The position numbers and the translations under genes are program-made. The notes beneath the pieces are model-generated. The model was not told where the DNA came from. It worked only from the letters and a program-made list of their open reading frames with translations, and ran no database searches. From Rhodococcus sp. IITR03 (GTDB lineage: Bacteria > Actinomycetota > Actinomycetes > Mycobacteriales > Mycobacteriaceae), in assembly GCA_001017865.1 (NCBI GenBank), contig LATQ01000001.1:2730050-2747750 (forward strand): DNA of 17,701 nucleotides. The letters are read 5' to 3'. Positions within the stretch are counted from its first letter, which is position 1. The number at the start of each line of letters is the position of its first letter. Positions 1-9,348 of this stretch are shown here, in pieces.

Positions 1-43
1 GCTGCAGTCGTGACGGGCGGGACGCGACTGTAGGTCGTTCGAC

Positions 44-2399
44 GTGACGACCGAACTCGACACCGTGAACCGGCGGATCGCCAGGAACTCGACGTCCGCG
101 AAGACCAGGTCGCTGCGGCCGTGGGACTGCTCGACGGCGGCGCGACCGTGCCGTTCGTCGCGCGCTACCGCAAGGAGGCGACCGGCGGGCTCGACGATGC
201 CCAGCTGCGCACCCTCGAGGAACGCCTCCGCTATCTGCGGGAACTCGACGAGCGCCGTGTCGCGATCCTCGAATCGATCGAGGCGCAGGGCAAGCTCGAC
301 GACACGCTGCGCGGACAGATCATGCTCGCCGACACCAAGGCGCGGCTCGAGGACATCTACCTGCCGTTCAAGCCGAAGCGGCGCACCAAGCGCAGATCGC
401 CCGCGAGGCCGGTCATGAACCGTCGCCGACGCGCTCATCGGCGACCCCACCACCGATCCCGCCGGATACACCTCCGAGCAGCTCGACGGTGCGCGCGCCA
501 TCCTCGTCGAACGCTTCGCCGAGGACGCGGACCTCGTCGGCGAGCTCCGCGAGGCGATGTGGACGCGCGGCAAGGTGAGCTCCACCGTGCGGTCCGGCAA
601 GGAGAACGACGGCGCGAAGTTCTCCGACTACTTCGAGTTCTCGGAACCGTTCACCCAGCTGCCCTCGCACCGCATCCTCGCCCTCCTGCGCGGCGAGAAG
701 GAGGAGGTGCTGTCGCTGTCGTTCGATCCCGAGATCGACGAGCCGGTGCCCGGTGAGCGCAGCTACTACGAGGGACGGATCGCGACGCGCTTCGGCATCG
801 CAGACGAGGGACGCGCCGCCGACAAGTGGTTGCTCGACACCGTGCGGTGGGCATGGCGCACCAAGCTGCAGATGTCGCTGTCGCTGGACATCAGGATGCG
901 GCTGCGGCAGTCCGCCGAGAAGGACGCGGTCGACGTCTTCGCCGCCAACCTCAAGGACCTGTTGCTCGCCGCACCGGCCGGCACGCGACCGACGATGGGT
1001 CTCGACCCCGGCTACCGCACCGGCACGAAGGTCGCCGTCGTCGACGCGACCGGCAAGGTCGTCGACCACACCACCATCTATCCGCATCAGCCGCACAACA
1101 AGCGTGACGAGGCCCTCGCGGTGCTCGCCGCGCTGGTCGCGCGGCACGGTGTCGAACTGATCGCCATCGGCAACGGCACGGCGTCTCGTGAGACGGACGC
1201 TCTCGCAGCCGATCTCGTGTCGCTGGCGAAGGTGCCCGGGTTGACGAAGATCGTGGTGTCGGAGGCGGGCGCGTCCGTCTACTCGGCCTCCGAGTACGCC
1301 ACCAAGGAACTCCCGGATCTCGACGTGTCCATCCGCGGTGCGGTCTCCATCGCACGCCGCCTGCAGGATCCGCTCGCCGAACTGGTCAAGATCGACCCGA
1401 AGTCGATCGGTGTCGGCCAGTACCAGCACGACGTGTCCGAGACGATGCTCGCGCGGTCGCTGGGCGCGGTCGTCGAGGACGCGGTGAACGCCGTCGGTGT
1501 CGACGTCAACACGGCGTCGGTCCCGCTGCTGTCGCGGGTCTCGGGTATCACCGGGTCGCTCGCGGAGAGCATCGTCGCCCACCGCGACCAGAACGGTCCG
1601 TTCCGGGCACGGAGAGCGCTCAAGGACGTCCCGCGACTCGGCCCGAAGGCCTTCGAACAGTGCGCGGGCTTCCTGCGGATCCCCAACGGCGACGACCCGC
1701 TCGACGCGTCCGCGGTGCACCCCGAGGCGTATCCGGTGGTGCGGCGGATCGTCGACCGGACCGGCAGCAGCGTCCGCGAACTGCTCGGCAACACCGCGAC
1801 CCTGCGGCAGCTGCGCGCGGACGAGTTCGCCGACGATCGCTTCGGTGTCCCGACCGTCACCGACATCATCTCCGAGCTCGAGAAGCCCGGCCGCGACCCG
1901 CGTCCGGAGTTCAGGACCGCGACGTTCGCCGCCGGTGTCGAGAAGGTCGCCGACCTGAAGCCCGGCATGGTCCTCGAGGGAGTGGTCACCAACGTCGCGG
2001 CCTTCGGTGCCTTCGTCGACGTCGGTGTGCACCAGGACGGTCTCGTGCACGTCTCCGCGATGTCGCGCAGCTTCGTGAAGGATCCGCACGACGTCGTCCG
2101 GTCCGGTGAGGTCGTCAAGGTGAAGGTCCTCGAGGTCGACGTCGCGCGCCAGCGCATCGGTCTGACGCTGCGACTCGACGACGAGTCCCCACCCCGGGCG
2201 CCGAGAAGTCGGGAGGTCAGCCGCGCGGAGGTGGCCGACGTCCCGGAGGCCAGGCGGCGGCAACCAGGGCGGCCGGGGTAATCGCGGACAGCAGGGCAAT
2301 CGTGGGCAGCAGGGCCGTGGCGGCGACCGCCGTTCGGCACCGGCCGCCTCCGGATCGATGGCCGACGCCCTGCGACGCGCCGGTTTCGGCAACAACTGA
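44..2399 (+). CDS. tex: Tex, S1-domain RNA-binding transcription accessory protein (reading frame broken by missing bases)
   Basis: Tex is a nucleic-acid-binding protein of about 780 residues linked to transcription and RNA turnover. Visible in order: the N-terminal helical part with [16 protein letters not shown], the YqgF RNase H-like domain starting at [17 protein letters not shown] (about nt 995-1420), helix-hairpin-helix segments around [16 protein letters not shown] (about nt 1540-1690), and a C-terminal S1 domain, [22 protein letters not shown] (about nt 1960-2180). A Gly/Arg/Gln-rich tail ends in [12 protein letters not shown]. The frame changes near 82, 389, 421 and twice between about 2190 and 2250, each time by one missing base. 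Adding five bases gives 787 codons, the normal family length. The GTG at 44 begins a typical N-terminus ([13 protein letters not shown]) but has no clear ribosome binding site. Identification is secure; the breaks are read as sequence errors because all downstream domains are conserved. Confidence 0.93.
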
Positions 2400-2467
2400 C
2401 GCGAATCACCGGGTCACTCCTGCGATGCTGTGGACATGAGATCCACGGTGGCCGGGGTGATCCGGTG

Positions 2468-3367
2468 ATGCTCGACTGGATGCAGCGCGAGATCGTCGAT
2501 CAGGGCGCCTGCCGCTGCTGTTCTTCCTCCTCGGTTTCGTGGCCGCGTTCGTCTTCATCCGGATCAGCGTGCGGTTGATCCGCGCGCAGGTGCGCTGGTG
2601 GCCCGGAAACATCACCCCGGGCGGTCAGCACGTGCACCACGTGGTGTTCGGTGTCGTCACCATGGTGATCGCCGGTGGGGGACTGATCGCGATCTCCGAG
2701 GATGCCAACCGCGTCGCCGCGTGCATCCTCGCGGCGCTCTTCGGAGTCGGCGCCGCGCTGACCCTCGACGAGTTCGCCTGATCTTCTACCTGAACGACGT
2801 GTACTGGGAAGAACAGGGACGGGTGTCCGTCGACGCCGTCTTCGTGGCGATCGCCGTGACCGGGATGTGGTTGCTCGGCCTGCGACCGTTCGAACTCGGG
2901 GACACCACGAACTTCGAGGACAGCGGTGACTGGGCCGGACGGGCCGCGCTGGTGGTGGCCGTGCTCGTGAACCTCCTGCTCGCCGCGATCGTCCTGGCGA
3001 AGGGCAAGATCTGGACAGGCCTGGTCGGGTTGTTCGTCGTTCCGCTGCTGTGGGTCGGCGCGATCCGGCTCTCCCGGCCCGGGGCGCCTGGCTCGCTGGC
3101 GGTACGGCAAGCGGCCCCGTCGCATGGCACGGGCGCTCGAACGCGAACGTCGGCTTCGGCGCCCGGTGATCCGCGCCAAGCCTCTCGTGCAGGATCTCGT
3201 CGCGCGCGCCGACGCTCGAGACCGTGCGGGGCAGTGTCGAGCACTCGCGCACCGCGACCGAGGCGGAACTGGACCGTCGCGTCAAACCGGCGCCACCGCC
3301 GATTTCATCGATCGATGTTCCGTCTGGCACAATGGACGGGTTGCCCCGTTCGGGCACGCCTACCTGA
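2468..3367 (+). CDS. Multi-pass integral membrane protein of unknown function (frame broken)
   Basis: The family is not recognised by name. The rebuilt protein of about 300 residues has a hydrophobic N-terminal helix (LLFFLLGFVAAFVFIRI), a loop with WWPGNITPGGQHVHHVVFG, further helices (VTMVIAGGGLIAI, VAACILAALFGVGAALTL, VFVAIAVTGMWLLGL, AALVVAVLVNLLLAAIVLA, TGLVGLFVVPLLWVGAIRL) and a basic cytoplasmic tail rich in Arg. The HVHH pair after the first helix and the DEFALIFYLNDVYW segment look conserved and may be functional. Frame changes sit near 2505, 2778, 3090 (two bases) and 3208 (two bases). The ATG at 2468 overlaps the stop of a tiny upstream frame at 2436-2468; if one C is missing near 2463, the true start is 2436. 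All three frames stay open near the end, so the stop at 3367 is the least certain part. Confidence 0.65.
3328..3356 (+). promoter_or_regulatory. Possible rplS promoter -10 element and leader hairpin
   Basis: A CACAAT hexamer at 3328-3333 could serve as a -10 element, with a poor -35 match (TTCATC) 18 bases upstream. Shortly after it a small hairpin TGCCC-CGTTC-GGGCA (3342-3356) would lie at the start of a leader of about 110 nt before rplS. Ribosomal protein genes often carry autoregulatory leaders, but this one matches no family that I can name. Weak evidence. Confidence 0.28.
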
Positions 3368-3449
3368 CCTGGGCACGAACCGGTCGAGCCCGCCACACGG
3401 CGGTCGCCGCCAGGTTCCTCTGCTCGAGCGAACAAGAGGATGAAAACCG

Positions 3450-3791
3450 ATGAACACCCTGGACTTTCTGGACGCCAAGTCGCTGCGCGACGACATCCCG
3501 GACTTCCGTCCCGGCGACACTCTCGATGTGCACGTCAAGGTCATCGAGGGCAGCAAGGAGCGTGTGCAGGTCTTCAAGGGCGTCGTGATCCGGCGTCAGG
3601 GCGGCGGCATCCGCGAGACCTTCACCGTCCGCAAGGTTTCCTTCGGCGTCGGCGTGGAGCGCACCTTCCCGGTGCACAGCCCCAACCTCGCCAAGATCGA
3701 CGTGCTGACCCGTGGCGACGTCCGTCGCGCGAAGCTCTACTACCTGCGTGAGCTGCGCGGCAAGGCTGCCAAGATCAAGGAGAAGCGCTGA
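3450..3791 (+). CDS. rplS: 50S ribosomal protein L19
   Basis: Complete, unbroken 113-residue L19, a protein located at the 30S-50S interface. It shows the family pattern: [21 protein letters not shown] near residues 20-40, [21 protein letters not shown] (about 42-62), [20 protein letters not shown] and the C-terminal [22 protein letters not shown]. The ATG at 3450 follows an AG-rich ribosome binding site (AAGAGGATG) at usual spacing. Length is as expected for actinobacterial L19. A strong hairpin terminator follows at 3858-3895, so rplS appears to end its transcript before lepB. Confidence 0.98.
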   Translation: MNTLDFLDAKSLRDDIPDFRPGDTLDVHVKVIEGSKERVQVFKGVVIRRQGGGIRETFTVRKVSFGVGVERTFPVHSPNLAKIDVLTRGDVRRAKLYYLRELRGKAAKIKEKR

Positions 3792-3857
3792 TCTTCGGCT
3801 GCTGATCGGCCCCCTGGGCTGCTCGGCACGGCTCCCGAGCCACCCGATACAGCATCC

Positions 3858-3895
3858 GACGACCCGGCCCGGACTTCCGTCCCGGCCGGGTCGTC
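3858..3895 (+). terminator. Rho-independent-type terminator after rplS
   Basis: A 17-bp stem with one mismatch: left arm GACGACCCGGCCCGGAC (3858-3874), loop TTCC, right arm GTCCCGGCCGGGTCGTC (3879-3895), then a GTCGTTGTGG tail with few T residues. It sits 67 bases after rplS and before the lepB promoter, so it probably separates the two transcription units. Confidence 0.75.
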
Positions 3896-3971
3896 GTCGT
3901 TGTGGGCAGTGGTCTGTCGCTCACCCGTCCGGCCGACGGTCGTCCTCGGCGGGCCGCCGTGCCGCAGACGC

Positions 3972-3977
3972 TAGTCT
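3972..3977 (+). promoter_or_regulatory. -10 element TAGTCT for a leaderless lepB transcript
   Basis: TAGTCT fits the TAnnnT -10 pattern of actinobacteria. It is followed by only six bases (GTCGAG) before the GTG of lepB at 3984, so transcription would start at or next to the first codon. No ribosome binding site is present, which agrees with leaderless expression. No clear -35 is visible. Confidence 0.5.
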
Positions 3978-3983
3978 GTCGAG

Positions 3984-4827
3984 GTGGCAGATTCCCCGCA
4001 CGATCCGGCTCGACCGGATGTGAACCGCAACGATGTTCGAGGTTCGGCTCGGAGCGATCGAGCCGACGGTGCACACCACCGGCGCGAGGACCCCGTAGCG
4101 AACGACACCGCCCCCAAGGCGAAGAAGCAGAAGTCGTTCTGGCGTGAACTGCCGATCCTGGTCGTCGTCGCACTGGCCCTGAGCTTCCTGCTGCAGACCT
4201 TCGTGGCGCGGGTCTATCTCATCCCCTCGGAGTCGATGGAGCCGACACTGCACGGCTGCCCGGGCTGCACCGGCGACCGCATCGTCGTCGAGAAGGTGGG
4301 ATACCGCTTCACCGATCCCCGTCCCGGCGACGTCATCGTCTTCGAAGGCCCCGACTCGTGGTCGGCCGGCTACGTCTCGACCCGTTCCGACAACGTCGTC
4401 GTGCGGGGACTGCAGGAGATCGGTTCGCTCGTCGGCGTCGTGCCGCCCGACGAGAACGACCTCGTCAAGCGCGTGATCGCGACAGGCGGGCAGACGGTGG
4501 AATGCTGCGACGACCAGGGCCGTGTGCTCGTCGACGGTGTCCCGCTCGACGAGCCGTACGTGACGATGGACTTCCCGTTCACCCCGGGTGTCGTCACGTG
4601 CGAGACCGAGGTGCCTCCGGGCGCTGCTTCGGGCCCGTCACCGTGCCCGAGGGCCACGTCTGGGTGATGGGCGACAACCGCAGCAACTCGGCCGACTCGC
4701 GCTACCACGTCGGGGACGAGCATCAGGCTCGATCCCGCTGGACAATGTCATCGGAAAAGCCCGCTTCATCGTGCTGCCTCCCGGCCGATGGGGCCTGATC
4801 GACTCACCGGAGATCCTTCCCTCGTGA
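3984..4827 (+). CDS. lepB: Signal peptidase I (frame broken twice)
   Basis: Type I signal peptidase, which removes signal peptides from exported proteins at the outer face of the membrane. The N-terminus (residues 1-50) is long, polar and cytoplasmic; a membrane helix follows at about 56-79 ([19 protein letters not shown]). Box B contains the nucleophile Ser84 in PSESMEPTL. The general-base Lys162 lies in [12 protein letters not shown]. The later box [14 protein letters not shown] (about nt 4662-4703) is present but in the next frame. Missing bases near 4617 and 4727 explain the breaks; two added bases give 281 residues. The gene ends in PEILPS, and its TGA overlaps the GTG of rnhB (GTGA), indicating coupling. 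Confidence 0.94.
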
Positions 4828-5576
4828 CTGCTTGGCCACCTCGACCCGTGATCCGTCGCTCCTCGGGACTGCGCACCATGGAGTCCGCGCTCGCGCGGTG
4901 CGGTCTCGGTCCGGTCGCCGGGGTCGACGAAGCCGGCCGCGGTGCCTGCGCCGGACCGCTGGTCGTCGCCGCCTGCGTGCTCGGCGACCGGCCGCACGCG
5001 TCGCTCGACCGGCTCGACGATTCGAAGAAGCTCACCGAACGCACCCGTGAGGAGCTGTACTCGGTGATCGTGCGACGCGCCCGGGCGTGGAGCGTGGTGG
5101 TGATCCCCGCGGAGGAGGTCGACGCGATCGGCATCCACGTCGCCAACATCGAGGGCATGCGACGCGCGGTGGCAGGTCTGTCGACTCCGCCCGGCTACGT
5201 GCTCACCGACGGCTTCCGGGTGCCCGGACTGCCTGCACCGTCCCTGCCCGTGATCGGCGGCGACGCGGCGGCCGCGTGCATCGCGGCGGCCAGTGTGCTC
5301 GCGAAGGTCACACGCGATCGCATGATGGTCGACCTCGACGGCGAGCTACCGGAGTACGGTTTCGCAGTACACAAGGGCTACAGCACTCCGACGCACATGG
5401 CGGCGTTGGCCGAGCACGGCCCGTCACCGCAGCACCGGCGGTCGTGGGCCAATGTGCGCTCGGTGTGTGGAGTGCCCGCAGTGCGACGTCGGCTGTTCGC
5501 CGACGACCTGGTTCGTCGATCGTACGCAGACGACCTGGGGCGTCGATTGTTCACCGACGAGGCGGATGCGGGATGA
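4824..5576 (+). CDS. rnhB: Ribonuclease HII
   Basis: RNase HII cleaves the RNA strand of RNA-DNA hybrids and starts removal of misincorporated ribonucleotides. The frame is intact (250 residues). The catalytic Asp-Glu pair is in [18 protein letters not shown] (Asp35, Glu36); [12 protein letters not shown] follows, then VLTDGF with the third acidic residue and [22 protein letters not shown] with the fourth, and [13 protein letters not shown] near the end. The GTG at 4824 overlaps the lepB stop. The C-terminus has a repetitive charged extension (LFADDL, SYADDL, LFTDEA) beyond the usual RNase HII core; its role is unknown. Confidence 0.96.
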   Translation: MTAWPPRPVIRRSSGLRTMESALARCGLGPVAGVDEAGRGACAGPLVVAACVLGDRPHASLDRLDDSKKLTERTREELYSVIVRRARAWSVVVIPAEEVDAIGIHVANIEGMRRAVAGLSTPPGYVLTDGFRVPGLPAPSLPVIGGDAAAACIAAASVLAKVTRDRMMVDLDGELPEYGFAVHKGYSTPTHMAALAEHGPSPQHRRSWANVRSVCGVPAVRRRLFADDLVRRSYADDLGRRLFTDEADAG

Positions 5577-5613
5577 TTGCAGGACACACCAGACTGGGAG
5601 GACACCGAGACCG

Positions 5614-5927
5614 ATGAGTGCCGAGGATCTCGAGAAGTACGAAACCGAGATGGAACTCTCGCTGTACAGGGAGTACCGGGACATCGTCGGTCAGTTCGCG
5701 TACGTCGTGGAGACCGAGCGCCGGTTCTACCTGGCGAACGCCGTCGAATTGCTGCCGCACAACGCCAACGGCGAGGTGTACTTCGAGGTGCGTATGTCCG
5801 ACGCCTGGGTGTGGGACATGTACCGTCCCGCACGCTTCGTCAAGCACGTCCGTGTCATCACGTTCAAGGACGTCAACATCGAAGAGCTCGACAAGCCCGA
5901 ACTGAGACTGCCAAGGAGCTGGGCTGA
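5614..5927 (+). CDS. DUF2469 family protein (one missing base near the 3' end)
   Basis: Small acidic actinobacterial protein of about 104 residues, always seen near rnhB and yraN; function unknown. The sequence MSAEDLEKYETEMELSLYREYRDIVGQF..VVETERRFYLAN, followed by VYFEVRMSDAWVWDMYRPARFVKHVRVITFKDVNIEEL, is highly characteristic of the family. The last codons need one base added near 5911 (CC read for CCC), giving the usual ending KELG and a stop at 5927. A GGAGG motif lies 12-14 bases before the ATG. Confidence 0.92.
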
Positions 5928-6014
5928 CGTCGGCGGGGACGATCCTGCGCGGAGTGGCCGCATCCTAACCGGGGCGCCGACACCGAGCCGTCCGCCGAGG
6001 CTCGACGCGCGCGG

Positions 6015-6095
6015 TTGTGCACAGGCACCGTACTCATCCACAGATTCCCCGATCTCCGTGCTCGGACCCGATTTCGCGTGCCCCGGTCCTCCACA
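6015..6095 (+). promoter_or_regulatory. Three DnaA-box-like nonamers upstream of yraN
   Basis: The 176-bp gap before yraN holds TTGTGCACA (6015-6023), TCATCCACA (6034-6042) and TCCTCCACA (6087-6095), each one or two mismatches from the DnaA box TTGTCCACA/TTATCCACA and all in the same orientation. They may be chance matches or a DnaA-responsive control region for the yraN-comM-dprA operon. No functional evidence in the sequence. Confidence 0.25.
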
Positions 6096-6103
6096 GTGGG
6101 GGC

Positions 6104-6478
6104 ATGCAGGGGACGAATCGGACATCACACAACCGGGATCTGGGCGCGCGAGGCGAGGACCTCGCCGCGGAATACCTCGAGTCGACCGGCATGGTCGTGC
6201 TCGAACGGAACTGGCGCAGCCGATACGGCGAACTCGATCTCATCGCACAGGACGGCGCGTCCGTCGTCTTCGTCGAGGTCAAGACCCGCACCGGCACCGG
6301 ATACGGCACCCCCGCCGAAGCGGTGACGCACGCGAAGGCCGAACGTATCCGTCGCCTCGCCGGGCAGTGGTTGTCCGAGCAGACGCGCCGCTGGTCGCAC
6401 ATCCGCGTCGATGTGGTCACCGTTCTGCTCGCGCGGGGACACGCCCCGGAGATCACCCACCGCAAGCAGGTCCTCTGA
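6104..6478 (+). CDS. yraN: YraN / UPF0102 family endonuclease-like protein
   Basis: Intact, 124 residues. It has the PD-(D/E)xK nuclease-fold signature of the family: an N-terminal Glu helix (LGARGEDLAAEYLES), then YGELDLIAQDGASVVFVEVKTR with the Asp and the E-x-K pair. The biological role is unsettled; it lies beside comM and dprA in many bacteria, which suggests a link with DNA uptake or recombination. The ATG at 6104 is chosen because the family N-terminus begins shortly after it; longer upstream reading has no family match. Its stop overlaps the comM start by one base (TGATG). Confidence 0.92.
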   Translation: MQGTNRTSHNRDLGARGEDLAAEYLESTGMVVLERNWRSRYGELDLIAQDGASVVFVEVKTRTGTGYGTPAEAVTHAKAERIRRLAGQWLSEQTRRWSHIRVDVVTVLLARGHAPEITHRKQVL

Positions 6479-7910
6479 TGGCACTCGGACGCGCCTGGTC
6501 GGTCGCCGTCTCCGGGATCGACGGGCAGGTCGTCGAGATCGAAGCGACATCGGACGAGGTCTGCCAGGGGTGACGATGGTCGGACTGCCCGACACCGCGC
6601 TCCAGGAGTCGCGCGACCGGGTGCGCGCCGCCGTGTCGAATTCCGGTGCCAAGTGGCCGGATTCGAAGGTCGTGCTCGCACTGTCTCCGGCCACGCTGCC
6701 GAAGGTCGGCAGTGTCTACGACCTCGGACTGGCGTGCGCGGTGCTCGACGCGGCGGATATCGTGCCGACCGAGGCCGTCTCCCGGACGGTGCTGCTCGGT
6801 GAGCTCGCGCTCGACGGACGCGTCAGGCCGGTACGTGGGGTGTTGCCCGCCGTGCTCACGGCCAAGAAGCACGGCTGGTCGCGCGTGGTGGTGCCGACCG
6901 CGACGATGACCGAGGCGGCGCTCGTCGACGGCATCGACGTCTACGGCGCCGAGACACGCTGCGCGAGTTGGTGCTCTGGCTCCAGGGCGACGGTCCGCTC
7001 GAACGGCCCGATTCCGCGTGCGCTGCCACCACGGGCGGTGCGTGGCGATCTCAGCGAAGTGGTCGGCCAGCACGAAGCGCGTCGCGCGATCGAGGTCGCT
7101 GCGGCCGGTGCGCACCACCTGATGTTGACCGGTCCGCCGGGAATCGGGAAAACGATGCTCGCGCAGCGACTTCCGGGGATCCTGCCGGACCTGGACGAAA
7201 GTCACGCCCTCGAGGTGACGGCCATCCACTCGGTGGCGGGCACCCTCACCAGCGACCGTCCGCTCGTGACGGAACCGCCCTTCATCGCGCCCCATCACAC
7301 GGCGTCGGTGAGTTCGCTGATCGGAGGCGGCACCGGTATGGCGAAACCCGGCGCGGTGAGCCGGGCGCACCGCGGCGTGCTGTTCCTCGACGAGTCGCGA
7401 GATGGGGACGAAGACGCTCGAAGCACTACGGACACCGCTCGAGGACGGGGAGGTGCGCATCGCCCGGCGGGACGGTGTCGCACGATATCCGGCCCGTTTC
7501 CAGTTGATCCTCGCCGCCAACCCGTGCCCGTGCGCACCTCCGCGTGACGCCGACTGCGTGTGTGCGCCGACGGCACGTCGCCGCTATCTGGGGCGTCTGT
7601 CGGGCCCGCTCCTCGACCGCGTCGACCTCCGGGTCCGGATGCAGGCCGTCGCGACGAGCGCGTTGATGGGGGAGACGGGCGAGAGTACCGAGACGTACGG
7701 GCGCGTGTCGCCCGGGCGAGAGCGGCGGCACGCGAACGGTGGGCCGAGCACGGCTGGGCCACCAACGCCGAGGTGCCCGGACCGGCCCTCCGACAGAAGT
7801 TCCGCCTTCCGCGTGCTGCGCTCGAACCCGTCGAATGGGCGCTGCGCAAGGGCGCCATCACCGCGCGAGGAGCGGATCGGGCACTGCGGGTCACGTGGAC
7901 GACACCATAG
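6478..7910 (+). CDS. comM: ComM/YifB Mg-chelatase-like AAA+ ATPase, 3' end replaced by the integrated element (frame broken)
   Basis: ComM-type AAA+ helicase, linked in other bacteria to branch migration during natural transformation. Seen: the Lon-protease-like N-domain (GLPGVTMVGLPDTALQESRDRVRAA..NSG), then VVGQHEARRAIEVAAAG, Walker A TGPPGIGKTML (about nt 7129-7160), Walker B VLFLDE (about nt 7378-7395), TLEALRTPLEDGEVRIARRDG, NPCPCAPP and the zinc-type cysteines, and a C-terminal helical domain RGADRALRV. Breaks lie near 6552, 6955, 7010 (two bases), 7393 (two) and 7697. At about 7890 host sequence ends: the last 30 native residues are replaced by TWTTP and a stop inside the element. The missing 3' part is found at 16846-16941. 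Whether the shortened protein still works is unknown. Confidence 0.9.
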
Positions 7911-7917
7911 CGGATGT
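7889..7917 (+). other. attL: shared 13-bp segment plus right attP arm
   Basis: GGTCACGTGGACG (7889-7901) matches GGTCGCGTGGACG at the right end (16845-16857) with one difference. Five bases later comes ATAGCGGATGT (7907-7917), the inverted partner (10 of 11) of ACGTCCGCTAT at 16820-16830. Left of the GT at 7890-7891 is comM coding sequence; right of it is element DNA, 22 bases before the integrase promoter. Confidence 0.75.
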
Positions 7918-7926
7918 TGGAGTCCG

Positions 7927-7932
7927 TAGTCT
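7927..7932 (+). promoter_or_regulatory. -10 element TAGTCT for a leaderless integrase transcript
   Basis: TAGTCT, the same hexamer as before lepB, ends seven bases before the integrase ATG at 7940. No ribosome binding site lies in between, so the mRNA probably starts at the ATG. The right attP arm (7907-7917) covers the place where a -35 or spacer would be, so integrase binding and recombination could affect integrase transcription. Confidence 0.45.
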
Positions 7933-7939
7933 ATGCCGC

Positions 7940-9348
7940 ATGACGAAGCGGGTAGCGGCGTATCTCCGCCAGTCCCAGGACCGGGATGGCAACGAATACG
8001 GCATTCAACGCCAACGGGAGGACGTGCTCCGCCTCGTCCAGGCCCGTGGTTGGACCGTCGTCGCGGAGTACGTGGACAACGACACCTCCGCCACCAAGCG
8101 CAAGCCCCGCCCCGGGTTCGAGGCGATGATGGCGGCGGTGGATGCTGGAGACGTGGACGTCATCGTGGCGCGTCACGTGGACCGCCTCGTCCGCCGTCTC
8201 GTGGACCTCGAGACCGTCCTGGAGCGGTGCGATACCCACGGCGTCGTCATTGTCACCGCCGCCGATGGTGTGGACACCTCCACGGATGGGGGCCGTCTCG
8301 TCGTCCGTGTCCTGGGCTCCGTGGCCCAAGGGGAGATGGAACGGAAGTCCGCCAGGCAACGGTCCGCGGTGGCCCAAGCCGCCGCCCAGGGGCGTTACGT
8401 CGGAGGGCGTCGGGCATTCGGATACGAGGCGGACGGCGTGACTGTTCGGGAGGACGAGGCCGCCTCATCAAGGCGGGCTACGACGCCATCCTGGCGGGAG
8501 AGTCCGTGGCGGCGGTGGGCCGTATGTGGGACGCCTCCGGTATCGGCACGACCCAGGGCGGCGCGAAGTGGGAGCGGTCCGCGGTGAAGGACGTTCTCAT
8601 CAACGCCCGGAATGCCGGTCTCCGCCGGCATCGTCCAGAAGGCTCCCACGCCACCTATCGCCAGGACCCCGCCGCGTTCGTCGTGGGCAAGGCGGAATGG
8701 CCCGCCATCGTCCCGGAGGAGACCTGGAGGCGGCGGTGGCCATCCTCACGGACCGTCCCGCCGGAAGCCCGCACGGAATGCCGTGGCCCTCCTGACAGGC
8801 GTGGGCCTCTGCGGGGTCTGCGGGTCCACGGTCAACACGGGCGGAGCCCGCCGCCACTACCGGACCTATCGGTGCAAGGACAAGCCCGGACACCTGGCCC
8901 GGATGGCGGACCCGGTGGAGGCGTACGTGGAGGCGGTCATGGTGGCCCGTCTGTCGATGCCGGACGCCTTGGCCGTGTTCGCGCCGAAGGTGGAGACCGA
9001 TACCCGCAACCTCTCCCGGGAGGCCGACGTCCTCCGCCGCCGCTCGAGGACATGGCGGAGGACTACGCGGACGGCATCATGACCCGGCAACAGTTCCGGG
9101 CGGCCACGGAGAAGGCCAAGGCCCGCCTGGCGGAGTTGGAGGCGGAGATTGCCGCTGCCGGGGCCGCCGACGTCATCGCTCCGTTGGTCACCTCCGGGGA
9201 CGTGGAGGCGGCGTGGAACGAGTTGTCCACCGCCCGTAAGCGTTCCGTCATCGACACGTTGGCCGTCGTGACCCTGTACCCGCCGGGACGGGGGAGGCGG
9301 ACGTTCAACCCCTCCACGGTCCACATCGCCTGGAAGGCGGGGGATTAA
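7940..9348 (+). CDS. Large serine integrase (frame broken four times)
   Basis: Site-specific recombinase that would integrate and excise the element. Rebuilt length is 470 residues. The N-terminal resolvase domain (about 4-150) holds the nucleophile Ser12 in AYLRQSQDRDGNEYGIQRQ and continues through VDVIVARHVDRLVRR and SVAQGEMERKSARQR. A recombinase domain follows (GGRRAFGYE to the conserved AVKDVLINARNAGLRRH), then a zinc ribbon (CGVCGSTVNTG..HYRTYRCKDKPGH, about nt 8815-8890) and a coiled-coil region (YADGIMTRQQFRAATEKAKARLAELEAEI). Missing bases near 8460, 8728, 8763 and 9043 account for the frame changes. The gene lies next to attL, as is usual for such integrases. No separate excisionase is recognised with confidence; the small proteins that follow are candidates. 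Confidence 0.93.

Noticed and set aside
413..2395. 660-residue open frame on the minus strand across tex
   Set aside because: It is the complement of tex codons in high-GC DNA; the translation is Arg/Asp/Gly-rich with no domain, whereas the plus strand encodes a complete Tex protein.
1279..2409. 376-residue minus-strand frame across tex
   Set aside because: Ser/Arg-rich shadow of the tex coding frame, with no ribosome binding site or family motif.
6453..7520. 355-residue minus-strand frame across comM
   Set aside because: His/Arg-rich shadow; the plus strand has Walker motifs and the ComM domain order.
7940..9348. Integrase as a decayed pseudogene
   Set aside because: All four frame changes are single missing bases and every domain, including the catalytic serine and zinc ribbon, is intact; the same type of error affects essential host genes.
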